Shown: positions 32,498-43,646 of the stretch, piece by piece
Numbering within the stretch: the stretch's first letter is position 1
Layout of the letters: each line of letters starts with the position of its first letter
From: Bos javanicus
Lineage: Eukaryota; Chordata; Mammalia; Artiodactyla; Bovidae
Direction: 5' to 3'
DNA length: 64,000 nucleotides
Assembly: GCF_032452875.1 (NCBI RefSeq)
Contig: NC_083873.1
Span: 72,909,987-72,973,986, forward strand
Program-made: the position numbers and the translations under genes
Notes under the pieces: generated by a model
The model's database searches: none
Told to the model about the DNA's origin: nothing
What the model saw: the letters and a program-made list of their open reading frames with translations, nothing else

Positions 32498-32650
32498 TAA
32501 AAAATTGTTTACTATGTCTTCCTTCAGCACAATGTAAGCTCCTTGAGCAAGAATTCTTCTGTCTTCTTTATTGTTGAATCCCCAGGGCTTGGAAAGGTGC
32601 TTGGCATGTAATAATCACTCAGAAAAAACATGTTGAATTCAAGTATGACT
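32498..32650 (+). mobile_element. L2 3' end
   Basis: Sense L2 terminal region: 'gtttactatgtcttcc', 'atgtaagctccttgagc', 'ttgttgaatccccagggc' and 'gtgcttggcatgtaataatc'. Confidence 0.78.
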
Positions 32651-32684
32651 ATGTTACAGAGTCCAAGCTTGTATACTTATAGAT

Positions 32685-33165
32685 ACAGACATCACATTGC
32701 TGACAAAAGTCTTTATAGTCAAAGCTATGGTTTTTCCAGGAGTCATGTATGGATGTGAGAGTTGGACCATAAAGATGGCTGAGTACTGAAGATGCTTTCA
32801 AAGTGTAGTGCTGGAGAAGACTCTTCAGAGTCCCCTAGACAGCAAGGAGATCAAATCAGTTAGTCCTAAAGGAAATCAGCCCTGAATATTCATTGGAAGA
32901 ACTAATGCTGAAGCTCCAATAATTTGGCCACTGATGTGAAGTGGCCACTGATGTGACTTACTGGAAAAGCCCCTGATGCTGGGGAAGATTGAGGGCAGGA
33001 AGAGAATGGGGCGACAGAGGATGAGATGGTTGGATGGCATCACTGACTCAGTGGACATGAGTTTGATCAAACTCTGGGAGATAGTGAAGGACAGGGAAGC
33101 CTGGTTTGCTGCAGTTCATGGTGTCATAAAGAGTTGGAGATGACTTAGAGACTGAACAGCAATAG
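32685..33165 (+). mobile_element. BovB LINE 3' end (B8)
   Basis: Sense BovB C-terminal coding region and 3' end, 5'-truncated. It is old, with several small deletions and a tandem copy of tggccactgatgtga at 32925-32939 and 32942-32956. It ends 'gactgaacagcaatag'. No convincing target duplication. Confidence 0.85.
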
Positions 33166-36100
33166 CTATAAACATCACCCTTTTAGTAATTATAGTAACA
33201 AAAGCAATGGAAAGCAAAGGTTAAAGTAAAAGAAATAGATCCAACATGGAGTCAGATTTTGTTCTTCCCTGTTAAAATTGTGGATGAATTATTTAGTTTG
33301 TTAAATTTCACTCTTGGTGTTTATATAGAATAATAACAATATGTTACTGTTGTATAGAAACTTTGAGGTTCTCAAACACTTTTCAATCTTGGTTATTGAA
33401 AAGCCTGGATTCAAAAATATCCAGAAAGCAGCAAAAGTCTGTCTGGGATTCCAAATATCTCAAAATATGGGGTTGTTGTAAAACCCACTGGAAGTAGAAA
33501 TCTACATGCTAAAAGAAATCTACATATAAATGAAAAGCACATTAAAGACTCAGATCACAGGACTAAAGGGAGTCCAGGAAGAGAAAGCAACTGGTTTGCA
33601 TCCGGGTTTCCATCCTAAGTCACTTTTGACCTATGGCAGTTTTCCTAACCTCTGGAACTATAAAAATTTTTTAGGGAGAGATGACTTTTCCCTCTTTCTT
33701 TACTTTATTATCTTTTATTGTTTCAGCCATTTACTGTGAGATCTTTAAGCTGTGGCATATTATTTGTAATGAGCTAAGGAAGGCACCTTGACTCCTTTGA
33801 AACTTCCATTATTGTTAAAACTAATGCAGCAAAGTTGAGCCCTCTTCTGGGGCTTTCTGATAGCCATTGCTTGCTGCTGGTAAATATTCATAAATCTGCT
33901 ATCATGGAAATGAAATAGAATGCCTCAAAATTACTTTGGGGGCATAAGAAGGCCCTGAAGAGTGAACAAGGAAGGAGCATTTCATTTTCAGATTTGTAAT
34001 GAAGAAAGTATGTTTTTTGTCAGCAGACGATGTGCCCTGTCCTGGAGAAGTCCTGAGCAGATTGTGTTCAAGGCAACAGTTGCATAGCATGTGGTGGCAG
34101 CAGGTTCTATTTGCGCCTGAGTCGAATACCTCTGAGGTGGCTGGTGGCAATTTCTTAGGAGTTCTCATCAGTAAAAAGGAACTCTTGGAATACACCTTAA
34201 AACCCCTTGATGCCTTCTCATGCTCATTAGAGGATTTTCTTTAGGCCAGTCCACATTTTCTGAGTGCCTCCAGTGGGAGAGGGGGCTTATATCCTAGAAA
34301 TACCAGCCCCATTTGTAAAGAGTTGACAAACTAATTAGCTTCTGATGGTGGCCATACCATTAGGGCACCTTTAACTTTAGTGTTGAATCCTCTCTTCCTC
34401 TCCCCCTTGCATTATCTACCTGTGGGCAAATCTAGGCTCTGGGGTCAAGGGCAGAATGAGTCAAAGATTTTGATGAATTGATGGATGTGATATATTTAAT
34501 CAGAGACTGTTCCCAGAGACACAATCTTCTTTGGAATCACTTAAAGGAGAACTATAATCTAGAAAATTAAAGGCATCAGCAATATTTGCAGTTGTGGAAC
34601 GTCAAGGTCAGGAGAAAAAAATAAAAACCTGAGAGGGCACTCTTGTCACTGATTTCAAAGGAGCTAATTCTTAGGGTTATTAGCTGCCTCACTTTACAAC
34701 GCTACATACCCTTGAACACCAAATGCTCATTATAAAAAATTAAAGAAGCGTGGAGCTGAAATTTGAATTATATTTTAGATAATAGATTTTGGAACATGCT
34801 TCATATTGTTAAGATTGACCTGACCTTACAACTAATAAATGTGTCCAGTAGGCACAGAATCCCAGTTTATAGTACCATATTTCCATAAGAATGAGAAAAG
34901 CAAGGAAAACCTCCTTTGTTTCTACTTCCATCATGGTACCCAGAAGTAGACAAAATTATTAGATGGGTCAAGCCTGGCTTTGGAATATGTAGCCTTGGAC
35001 TCTCTGGGTCTGAAAGATCTTACCCACCTACTCTATCTTAATCATTCTTCAGGGAGGAAACAGAAGCATACTCAGTTTAAAAAAATAGACAGTAGCTTAG
35101 TGGGTTTGCATGCAGCCAGAGAAAAATGTTCTACACGGTGGACTTTCGGGCTCCTGCTATCTATACAGGAGGGACTGGAAGGCAGATGGTTATATATTGA
35201 GTCAACAGCAAAGCTGGCTCATCGCGATGACTCTAGCTGGTCCCCTTAACCCTGTTTTCTTATTCCAAGCCAACCTACACATAAGTCCTAGAAAATAAAA
35301 AGCTTCATTAAATCTGGTTTTTGTCACAAGTCTTAAATCAAGAGTGACTGCCTATTATACTGTCACCATAACAGACACATCTGTCTGGCTTCCATGATCT
35401 TTTACTGACCATTGAACTCTCCTTCCCTCTGTTAATAAAATCCCGGTTCTTTCATTGTTAACCCTAACAAACACATTTTCAGGATCCTCTGGAGTTTTCT
35501 TCTTCAACTGAACAAATTGTTGTCATGGCTCAGACTTGCTAAAAAATTACTTCTGGGCCCCAGCCCTTGACATTTCACCTTCAAAGTGTTTTTTCGTCCC
35601 CTCTTCCACCACATATCTTTGTCCAAAAGCCTATTTCCCAGCCTAGTATATTCTGATCACATCTCTGGAGCAAGAGACTGACCAACTATTCATAATAATT
35701 TTTTAAAGGTATCTCTGGGCAGAAGCAATTCCTTTGATTTGTCTAAATCAAAGCCCTTACATTATGGTTTAAGTCCACGTGCTTTTTTTCTTTTGTTTTC
35801 TTAGGATATGATAAAAACTAGTTACCTTTTTTCATTTAAGAATTCTTCATAAATTTAAGCTTGTTAAATTGCCTTTTATCTTATTCTTCCAGCTAAGTAC
35901 TCTCAGTTTTTTCTCCCCTCTTTTATGGGCATGTTTTTCAAAGTTCTGATTGTTATCTGCAGCTTTCTTTTTATATCAAATCTACACAGAAATGTCATAT
36001 TTCATTGATTCTAAGAGGCACTTTTATTCCTCATGTTTTAACAGATCAGATTTCAACATTTAGCAGGATGCATTTTACAGTTGATGACATTTTGCAATTA

Positions 36101-36295
36101 TAAATGACAGTAGTTTTTTTCTTAGTAATTTTAAAAATTAAGGTATTTCTTGAATGATTAAAAAAGGCAGGAGGGACTAGTCTGGATAAAAGGAGAATGA
36201 AGAGAAATGACAATCAAATGTATTGTGTAATTTCTTGATGAGATCTTAGATTGAAGACAAAAGCAAAGAGCAATAAAACTTTTACTACTTTTTTG
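33166..36295. other. 3.1-kb repeat-poor island
   Basis: No bovine SINE, BovB or L1 that I recognise, which is remarkable in this window. Short frames (33902-34244, 34980-35298) lack similarity to known families. 33800-33910 and 36000-36120 have AT-rich mixed motifs (ATTATTGTTAAAACTAATG, TATAAATGACAG) of the kind found in conserved noncoding DNA. Coding function is not supported. Confidence 0.4.
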
Positions 36296-36365
36296 AAATT
36301 GCTTCTTCAACTTGCTTGAGGTATAATTAACAAACAAAATTAAAACATATTTAAAATATACAGTG

Positions 36366-36593
36366 GGGCTTCCCAGGTGGCACTAGTGGTAAAGGACCTG
36401 CCTGCTGATGCAGGAGGGGTAAGAGATGTGGATTTGATCCTGGGGTCAAGAAGATCCCCTGGAGGAGTACATGGCAACCCGCTCCAGCAGTCTTGCCTAG
36501 AGAATCCCCATGGACAGAGGGGCCTGGCAGGCTACAATCCATAGGGTCTCAAAGAGTTGAACATAATCAAAGTGACTTGGCATGCAGCAGGGT
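36366..36593 (+). mobile_element. Bov-tA SINE
   Basis: Sense element with head 'gggcttcccaggtggcac' and a complete but aged BovA body. Only loosely similar decamers flank it (near 36355 and 36594). It lies in the L1 3' UTR. Confidence 0.9.
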
Positions 36594-36649
36594 ATATGAT
36601 GTGATGACTTGATGATTTGATATACATATACTTTGCAAAAGTATATGTA

Positions 36650-36718
36650 GATTTAGTGGATTTAGTTAACATATCCATAGTTAACATATCCACTGTGGAT
36701 TTAGTTAACATATCCATC
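36650..36718. repeat. Short tandem repeat, three gttaacatatcca units
   Basis: The 13-mer gttaacatatcca starts at 36665, 36680 and 36704. The first and third are also preceded by the same ggattta bases. This is a local tandem expansion of L1 3' UTR sequence. Confidence 0.9.
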
Positions 36719-36877
36719 CCCTCACAAACTTTTTTTTTTATTCATGGTGAGAACACTTAAAGTTCTACTTAGCAGATTTCAACTGTATAATATTATTATC
36801 AATCATAGTTACCATGTTAAGTATTAGATTGTCAGAACCTTATTCATCTTATAACAGAAGGTTTGTACCCTTTGATC

Positions 36878-37148
36878 TGCTGCTGCTAAGTCACTTCAGT
36901 CATGTCCAACTCTGTGTGACCCCGTAGACGGCAGCCCACCAGGCTCCCCCGTCCCTGGGATTCTCCAGACAAGAACACTGGAGTGGGTTGCCATTTCCTT
37001 CTCCAATGCATGAAAGTGAAAAGTGAAAGTGAAGTTGCTCAGTCATGTCTGACTCTTAGCGACCCCATGGACTGCAGCCTACGAGGCTCTTCCATCCATG
37101 GGATTTTCCAGGCAAGAATACTGGAGTGGGGTGCCATTGCCTTCTCCG
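36878..37148 (-). mobile_element. Bov-A2 SINE
   Basis: Two antisense units beginning with a CTGCTGCTG tail and the linker near 37011-37033. Perfect 11-bp target repeats accctttgatc lie at 36867-36877 and 37149-37159. The body is close to the consensus shared by the other Bov-A2 copies. Confidence 0.95.
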
Positions 37149-37312
37149 ACCCTTTGATCAGTGTCTCCCTATTCCCCCCACTCTTCCAGGTCCCTGAATA
37201 TCATCATTCTACTCTCTCTTCTTTGTATTTAATTTTTTTAAAGATTTGATATATAAGGATACCATGCATTATTTGACTTCATTTGACTTATTTCATTCAT
37301 TTAACATAATAG

Positions 37313-38470
37313 AGGAACCAGAGAGCAAATTGCCAACATCCATGGATCATAGAAAAAGCAAGAGAATTCCAGCAAAACATCGACTTTTGCTTCATTGGTT
37401 ACGCTAAAGCCTTTGATGGTGTGGATCACAACAAGTGATGGAAAATTCTTCAAGAGATGGAAATACCAGACCACCGACCTGCCTCTTGAGAAACCTGTAT
37501 GCAGGTCAAGAAACAACAGTTAGAACCAGACATGGAACAATGGACTGGTTCCAAATTGGGAAAGGAGTACCTCAAGGCTGTATATTGTCACCCTGCTTAT
37601 TTAACTTATATGCAGAGTACATCATGTGAAATGCCAGGCTGGATGACTCACAAGCTGGAATCAAAATTGCTGGGAGAAATATCAGTAACCTCAGATATGC
37701 AGATGACATCACCCTTATGGAAGAAAGTGAAGAGGAGCTAAAGAACCTCTTGATGAAAGTTAGAAAGGAGAGTGAAAAAGCTGGCTTAAAACTCAACTTT
37801 GAAAAAATGAAGATCGTAGCATCCGGTCCCATCACCTCGTGGCAAATAGATGGGGAAACAATGGAAACAGTGACAAACTATTTTCTTGGGCTCCAAATTC
37901 ACTGCAGATAGTGACTGCAGCCATGAAATTAAAAGACACTTGCTCATTTGAAGAAAAGCTATGACCAATCTAGATAGCATATTAAAAAGTGTAGACGTTA
38001 CTTTGTCAACAAATGTACATCTAGTCAAAGCTATGGTTTTTCCAGTAGGCATGTATGGATGTGAGAGTTGGGCTGTGAAGAAAGCTGAGCACTGAAGAAT
38101 TGATGCTTTTGGACTGTGGTGTTGGAGAAGACTTTTGAGAGTCCCTTGGACTGCAAGGAGATCAAACCAGTCTATCCTAAAGGAAATCAATCCTGAATAT
38201 TCATTGGAAGGACTGATGCTAAAGCTGAAACTCCACTACTCTGGCTGCCTGATCTAAAAAGCAGACTCTTTAGAAAAGACCTTGATGCTGGGGAAGATTG
38301 AGGGCAGTAGGAGAAGGGGATAACAGAGGACAAAATAGTTGGACGGCATCAGTGAATCAACGGACATGAGTTTGAGCAAGCTCTGGGAGATGCTGAAGAA
38401 CAGAGAAGCCTGGCTTTTTGCAGTCCATGGGGTCTCAAAGAGTCAGACACAACTGAGCAACTGAACAACA
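37313..38470 (+). mobile_element. BovB LINE, 5'-truncated (B9)
   Basis: Sense BovB starts in the reverse-transcriptase fingers ('gaggaaccagag') and passes motif A and an intact YADD codon set near 37695-37706. It reaches a GAACAACAAA end. Short open stretches (37435-37629, 37717-37911) are in different frames. It interrupts the L1 3' UTR, which resumes at about 38473. Confidence 0.88.
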
Positions 38471-38529
38471 AATAACCTCTGATTTCATCTGTTATCACAG
38501 TGGTAGAATTTCCTTTTAAGTCTGGATAA

Positions 38530-38612
38530 TATTTTATTATATATATATATACACATACATGTATGTATATATAGATACATAAATAGATATACATGCACAC
38601 ACATGCACACAC
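38530..38612. repeat. Mixed AT/AC/GT low-complexity tract
   Basis: Runs of TA, ACATAC, GTATGTATA and CACACATGCA lie in the L1 3' UTR at the place where L1 normally carries a TATA-rich stretch. The 87-codon antisense frame across it is an artefact. Confidence 0.85.
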
Positions 38613-38919
38613 ACCATATTTTCTTTATCCATTCATCCATTGCAGACACTTAGGTTTTTTCCATATGCTGACTATTGTGAAAAATGCTGCTATGAATATA
38701 GGAATACAGATATCTTTTTGAGATAGTAATTTATTTTCTTTTGAGCATGTACTCAGAAGTGGGATTGCTGGATCATAGATTAGTTCTATTTTTAATCTCA
38801 TAAGGACCTCCATACTGTTTTCTGTGGTGGCTGTATTATCTACATTTCCACCAACAGTGTATAAGGGTTCACCTTTCTCCACATCCTTGCCAGGATTTGT
38901 TATCTGTTGTCTTTTCGGT

Positions 38920-39052
38920 CTGAGAAGGCAATGGCAACCCACTCCAGTACTCCTGACTGGAGAGTCCCATGGACGGAGGGCTGCTGTCTATGGAGTCACA
39001 CAGAGTCGGACACGACTGACGTGAATTAGCAGCAGCAGCAGCAGCAGCAGCA
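38920..39052 (+). mobile_element. Single-unit Bov-A SINE with (AGC)8 tail
   Basis: One sense BovA unit ends in eight AGC repeats. The 11-bp repeat gtcttttcggt is perfect at 38909-38919 and 39053-39063 and splits the L1. It is a monomer rather than the usual dimer. Confidence 0.95.
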
Positions 39053-39199
39053 GTCTTTTCGGTAACAGACATCCTACCAGGTGTGAGACGATATCTCATT
39101 TTTGTTTTGATTTGCCTTTCCCTGATATTTAGTGATGTTGAACACCTTTTCATATACCTGTTGATCATCTGTATATCTCCTTCAGAAAAATGTTTAGTC

Positions 39200-41815
39200 A
39201 GGTCCGTTGTTCATTTTTAAACTGGGATATTTGATTTTGGCTCTTGAGTAGTGTAAGTTCCTTATGTATTTTGAATATTAATCTCTGATCAGACATCAAA
39301 CACGTGGTTTCCAAAATTTTTTCCTAGTAAGTAGGTTGTGTGTTCATTTCATTAATAGTTTCCTTTGCTGTTCAGAAGCTTTTCAGTGTGAGGTAATCCT
39401 AAGTGTTTATTTTTGTTTTTGTTGCTTTTGCTTTGGTATTAACATAAAAAATCATTACCACTATCAATGTGAAGAAGCTTATCCCTATATTTTCTTCTGG
39501 GAGTTTTATAGTTTCAGATCTTATGTTTAAGTCTCTATTTGAGTTGCTTTTTGTGTATCATGTAAGGCAGTGGTCCAGTTTCATTCTTTTACATGTGTCT
39601 GTGCAGTTTTCTCAACACAGTTGTTGTAGAGATTATCCTTTCCCCATTGTATATTCCTAGCTCCTGTGTTGAAAACTAATTGACAATATATTTTAATGGG
39701 TTAATCCTGAGCTGTTTACTCCATTGACATTGATCTATTCTGTTCTATTGGTATCGGTTTTTATGCAAATACCATCATTTTTTGATTGCTATATCTTTGT
39801 ATTACAGTTTAAAATCAAGAAGTGTGATGCTTCCAATTTTGTTCTTCTTTCTCAAGATTGCTTTGATGATTCAGGGTTTTTTTGTGTTCCATACAAGTTT
39901 GAGGATTGTTTTCTCTATTTCTGTGAATGCCTTTGGAATTTTATAGGAATTGCATTTATTTGATGATTGCTTTGGGTAGTAGTGTGTACATTTTAACAAG
40001 ATTAATTCTTCTAATCCATAAACACAAAATATCTTCATTTAGTTGTGTCTCTTCAGTTTTTACATGAGTGTTTTATAGCTTTTATTAATAGTTTACAGAA
40101 ATTTCACCTCTTTAAATTTATACCTAAGAATTTTATTCTTTTTGATGCTGTTGTATATGGGATCATTTTCTTAATTTCTCTTTCTGATAATTTATTGTTA
40201 GTATATAGAAATGCAAGTATTTTTTGTATATTGATTTTGTATCCTGCAACTTTACTGAGTTTATTCTAACAGTTTTTTTGATGGTATCTTTTGGTTTTTC
40301 TGTATATAATGTCATATCATCTGCAAATAGTGACAGTTTCTCTTCTTCCCAATTTTTAAAAAAAAATATTTACTTACTTATTTGGTTGTGCTAGTCTTCG
40401 TTGTATCGCACAGGATCTTTGATCTTCGTTGTGGTATGCAGGGTGTTTTAGTTGTGACTTGTAAATTCTTAGTTGTGGCATGTGGGATCTAGTTTCCTGA
40501 CCTGGGATTGAACCTGGGCCCCCTACACTGGGAGCCCCGAGTCTTAGCCACTGGACCACCAGGAAAGTCTCCCTTTCCAATTTGTATGCCTTTTATTTCT
40601 TTTCTTGGTGATTACGAATGGCTAACACTTGCAGTATTATGTCAAATAGCAGTGGCAAGAGTGGGCATCTGTGTTTCTGTCTTAGAAGGAAAGCTCTCAG
40701 TTTTTTAACGTTGAATATGAAGTTGACTGTGGATTTTGCATACATGACTTTTATTTTAAATTGTGTTCCTTCTACACTGAATTTATTGAGGTTTTTATCA
40801 TAAAAAGATGTTATGCCTAGTCAAATGCTTTTTCTGTGTCTACTGAGATGGTCATATAATTTTTATCATTTAGTTTGTTAATGTGGTATATCACATTTAT
40901 TGATTTGTGTATATTGAAACTTTTTTTTTTGGCATCCCAGGAATAAATCCCACTTGATCACAAGAAAGTAATCTTTTTTAACATGCTGTCGAATTCAGTT
41001 TGCTAATATTTTATTGAGGATTTTGGCAGTAACAAAAGTGTTCATCAGACATATTAATCTGTAATTTTCTTGTAGTGTTTTTTTCTGGCTTTGGTATCAG
41101 GGTAATACTCAATCTTGTAAAATGTATCTGGAACTATTCCCTTCTTTTCAATTTCTGGGAAGAATTTGAAAAGGATTTGCATTAATTCTTTAAATGCTTG
41201 ATAAAATTCATCAGTGAAGCCATCTGCTCATGGACTTTTTTTTGCTGGGGAGTTTTTGATTTCTGGTTCAATCCCCTTGCTAGTAATAAATCTGTTCAGA
41301 TTTTCTATTTCTCTTTATTATTCAGTCTTAGTAGGCTGTATGTTTCTAGGAATTTATCCATTTCTTTTGGATTAACTTGTTGGCATATGATTATTCATAG
41401 TGGTCTCTTATTGTTTTTAGTATTTCTGAATTAGAAGTTGTATTATTTCCTCTTTCATTTCTGATTTCATTTGTTCAAGTCTTCTCTCTCTCTTTTTTGT
41501 AGTTAAGCCAAAAATTTGTCAATTTTGTCTTTTCAAAAAAGTAAGTCTTAGTTTCACTGATTTTTTTCTGTCATCTTTGTGGTGTCTATTTTCACTCTGA
41601 TCTTTGTTATTTCCTTCATTCCTTCCACTAACTTTGGGCTTAGTTTGTTCTTTTTCTAGTTTCTTAAGATATAAAGTTAGGTTTATTTCAGATCTTTTTT
41701 CTTGATATAAGTATTTATTGTTATAAACTTCATTCTTAGAATTGCTTTTGTTGAATCCCATAAGTTTTGATATTTTGTATTTCTATCTTTGCTTGTCTCA
41801 AAGACTTTTTTCCAG
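39200..41815 (-). pseudogene. L1 ORF2 remnant (reverse transcriptase region)
   Basis: Antisense coding sequence of an old L1 ORF2. The catalytic FADD box is encoded on the minus strand at 40316-40327. Upstream reverse-transcriptase and linker sequence runs toward 41815, and the C-terminal cysteine-rich region lies toward 39200. Many stops and frameshifts are present; no frame exceeds about 80 codons on the coding strand. A CHR SINE interrupts it just upstream of the FADD box. In active L1 this protein nicks DNA and copies RNA; here it is dead. Confidence 0.82.
40356..40572 (-). mobile_element. CHR-type tRNA-derived SINE
   Basis: Antisense element: A-rich/TTTA start, 'gttgtgctagtcttcg', 'cttagttgtggcatgtggg', and the head 'ggattgaacctgggccccc' through 'ggaccaccaggaaagt'. 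11-bp target repeats with one mismatch (cttcccaattt at 40345-40355, ctttccaattt at 40573-40583). Confidence 0.88.
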
Positions 41816-41821
41816 CTTTTT

Positions 41822-42686
41822 CAAGGGATAAATAATGCATAAAATTTAATAAAGTGCATAGTATCATGATTTATGTAATCATTGTCTATCCATCCATCAT
41901 CACATATTTATCTTGTTTTGTGAGAACATTCAAGTTTTGCTGTCTTAGCAAGTTTTAATTATATGATGCAATGTTATCAACTCTAGTTACCATGTTATAT
42001 CAATTAATTAGATTATCGGACCTTATTCATCTTGTTAGCTGAGAGTTTGTACCCGTTTACCAATATTTTCCTATTTCCCCATCTCCCCACCAGCTGGCAA
42101 CCACTATTCTATGTTCTGCTTCTATGAGTTTGACTTATTTTAGACTTCATATATAAGTTATACCATACAGTGTTTATCTTTCTCTGTCTGGATTATTTCT
42201 TTTAGCATGATACCATCAAGCTCCATCTATGTTGTTGCAAATGGCAAGGTTTCCTTCTTTCTCAGAGCTGAGTAATATTCTATTGTGTGTGTATATGTAT
42301 GTCTCTCTCTCTACACACACACATACAAATATATGTGTCTGTGTATATAGATATACTCACCCCATAGGCTTTTCATCCATTCATCTGTTACTGAACACTT
42401 AGGTTGTTTCCATATCTGGGCTATTGTGAATAATGTTTCAGTGAACATGGGATTGCAGATACATATTCACTATCCTGTTTTAATTTCCCTTGCATATAGC
42501 CAGAAGTGGAGTTTCTGGATCATACGGTAGTTTTAAGGACCCTCCATACTATTTTCTATACTGGCTACAGCAAGTGACCTTCCCACCAACATTGCAGAAA
42601 GGCTCTTGTTTTTCCACCTCTTCCCCAATGTTTGTTACCTTCTGTCTTTTTAGCCATTCTAACAGGTGTGATATTGTTCAAGATAG
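41822..42686 (-). mobile_element. Second antisense L1 nested in the first
   Basis: A new L1 3' UTR begins abruptly within ORF2 of the host L1 ('gtgagaacattcaagtttt', 'gagtaatattctattg', 'tttctggatcatacg') and ends at 'ccattctaacaggtgtg', after which the host ORF2 resumes. It is the same general family as the host. It contains a TG/CT/CA tract at 42283-42350. Confidence 0.8.
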
Positions 42687-42765
42687 CTTTTGATCTCCCT
42701 TTTGATTTCTTCTATGACTCATTGGTTGTTCAGTAGTGTAGGGAGTGGAGCTGAATGTTCTAACT

Positions 42766-43189
42766 CTGTAGTCATCTGACTGGCTTTTTTTTGGTGTCAA
42801 GTCCCTATCTTGAAGCTTTCTTGGGGGCTCTTCTACCAAGTACCATCTTACAAGCATATAAAAGACACTCAGAAGATTCCAAGTTCCTTATGAACTCTGT
42901 GCCAGGAACTGGGGAAAAAGATGAAATATTTATTTCTTATTATACCACAGTCCCATAATGTGAGTGGACATAAGAAGTTCTCAAAGAGTGGGTGAGATAT
43001 GGTCTGAAAAGACATTCCCAATAGTCATTCCTGAAAGGCCTCAGGAAGACAGCAGAGGAGAACGAAGGAATTTACTTTCTGGAAGGATAACTGTCTTCAA
43101 AAATATTTGCTTTATCTGTTTGTGTGTTGCTGAGGACATGCTCCCCTCAAACAGCTCTACAGGATGCCTCTCCTTGCCTTATTATCTCC
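42766..43189. other. No recognised feature
   Basis: Unique-looking sequence between L1 and an LTR. No coding frame of note. Confidence 0.45.
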
Positions 43190-43646
43190 TGTCTTAACTA
43201 CCTCAGGCTATCATAACAAAATACAACCGATTGTGTGGCTTAAACAACAGAAATTTATTCCTCATAGTCCTGGAGATGGGGCAATGCAAAGTCAAGGTGC
43301 CAGCAGGATAGATTGTGAGACCTCTTTTCCTCACTTTTAGACCTCCACCATCTTGCTGTCTGCTCACATAATCTTTTCTTTGTGTTTATGAGAAAGAGAA
43401 GGGAGGTAGGGAGAGAGAGAGGATGAAGGGAGAGAGGAAAGCAGGGGTGCTCCCCCTGCCATCTTTTCTTATAAGGACAGTAATCCTATGGGATCAGGGA
43501 CCCAGCCCTTATAACTTCATTTAAACTTAATCATGTCCTTATAGGCACTATCTCCAAATAGTCACATTAGGAGTTAGGGCTTCAACATGTGAATTTTATG
43601 GCAGCACACCATTCAGTCTGTAACATTCCCTAGTTTTAATACCACC
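43190..43646 (-). mobile_element. MLT1-type LTR (ERVL-MaLR)
   Basis: Antisense MaLR LTR: 'ctatcataacaaaatacaacc', 'gtggcttaaacaacagaaat', 'ctatctccaaatagtcacatt' and 'cttcaacatgtgaatttt' occur in the expected order. A purine-rich GA tract lies at 43390-43442. It looks like a solitary LTR; I see no internal retroviral sequence beside it. Confidence 0.78.

Larger units (their letters stand above)
36296..42765 (-). mobile_element. Old antisense L1, about 3.9 kb of own sequence, heavily interrupted
   Basis: The 3' UTR starts at the left ('ttgaggtataattaacaaac', 'ggtgagaacacttaaag', 'ttattcatcttataacag'). ORF2 follows toward 41815, and a last piece resumes at about 42687-42765 ('cccttttgatttcttctatg', 'cattggttgttcagtagtg'). 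Insertions inside it: Bov-tA 36366, Bov-A2 36878, BovB 37313, Bov-A 38920, CHR SINE 40356 and another L1 41822. It is 5'-truncated within ORF2. Confidence 0.85.

Noticed and set aside
41519..41761. Lys/Asn-rich 80-codon minus-strand frame as a separate protein
   Set aside because: It is part of the decayed L1 ORF2.
43190..43646. LTR as evidence of an endogenous retrovirus with genes
   Set aside because: It is a solitary old MaLR-type LTR; no gag, pol or env-like sequence is visible beside it.
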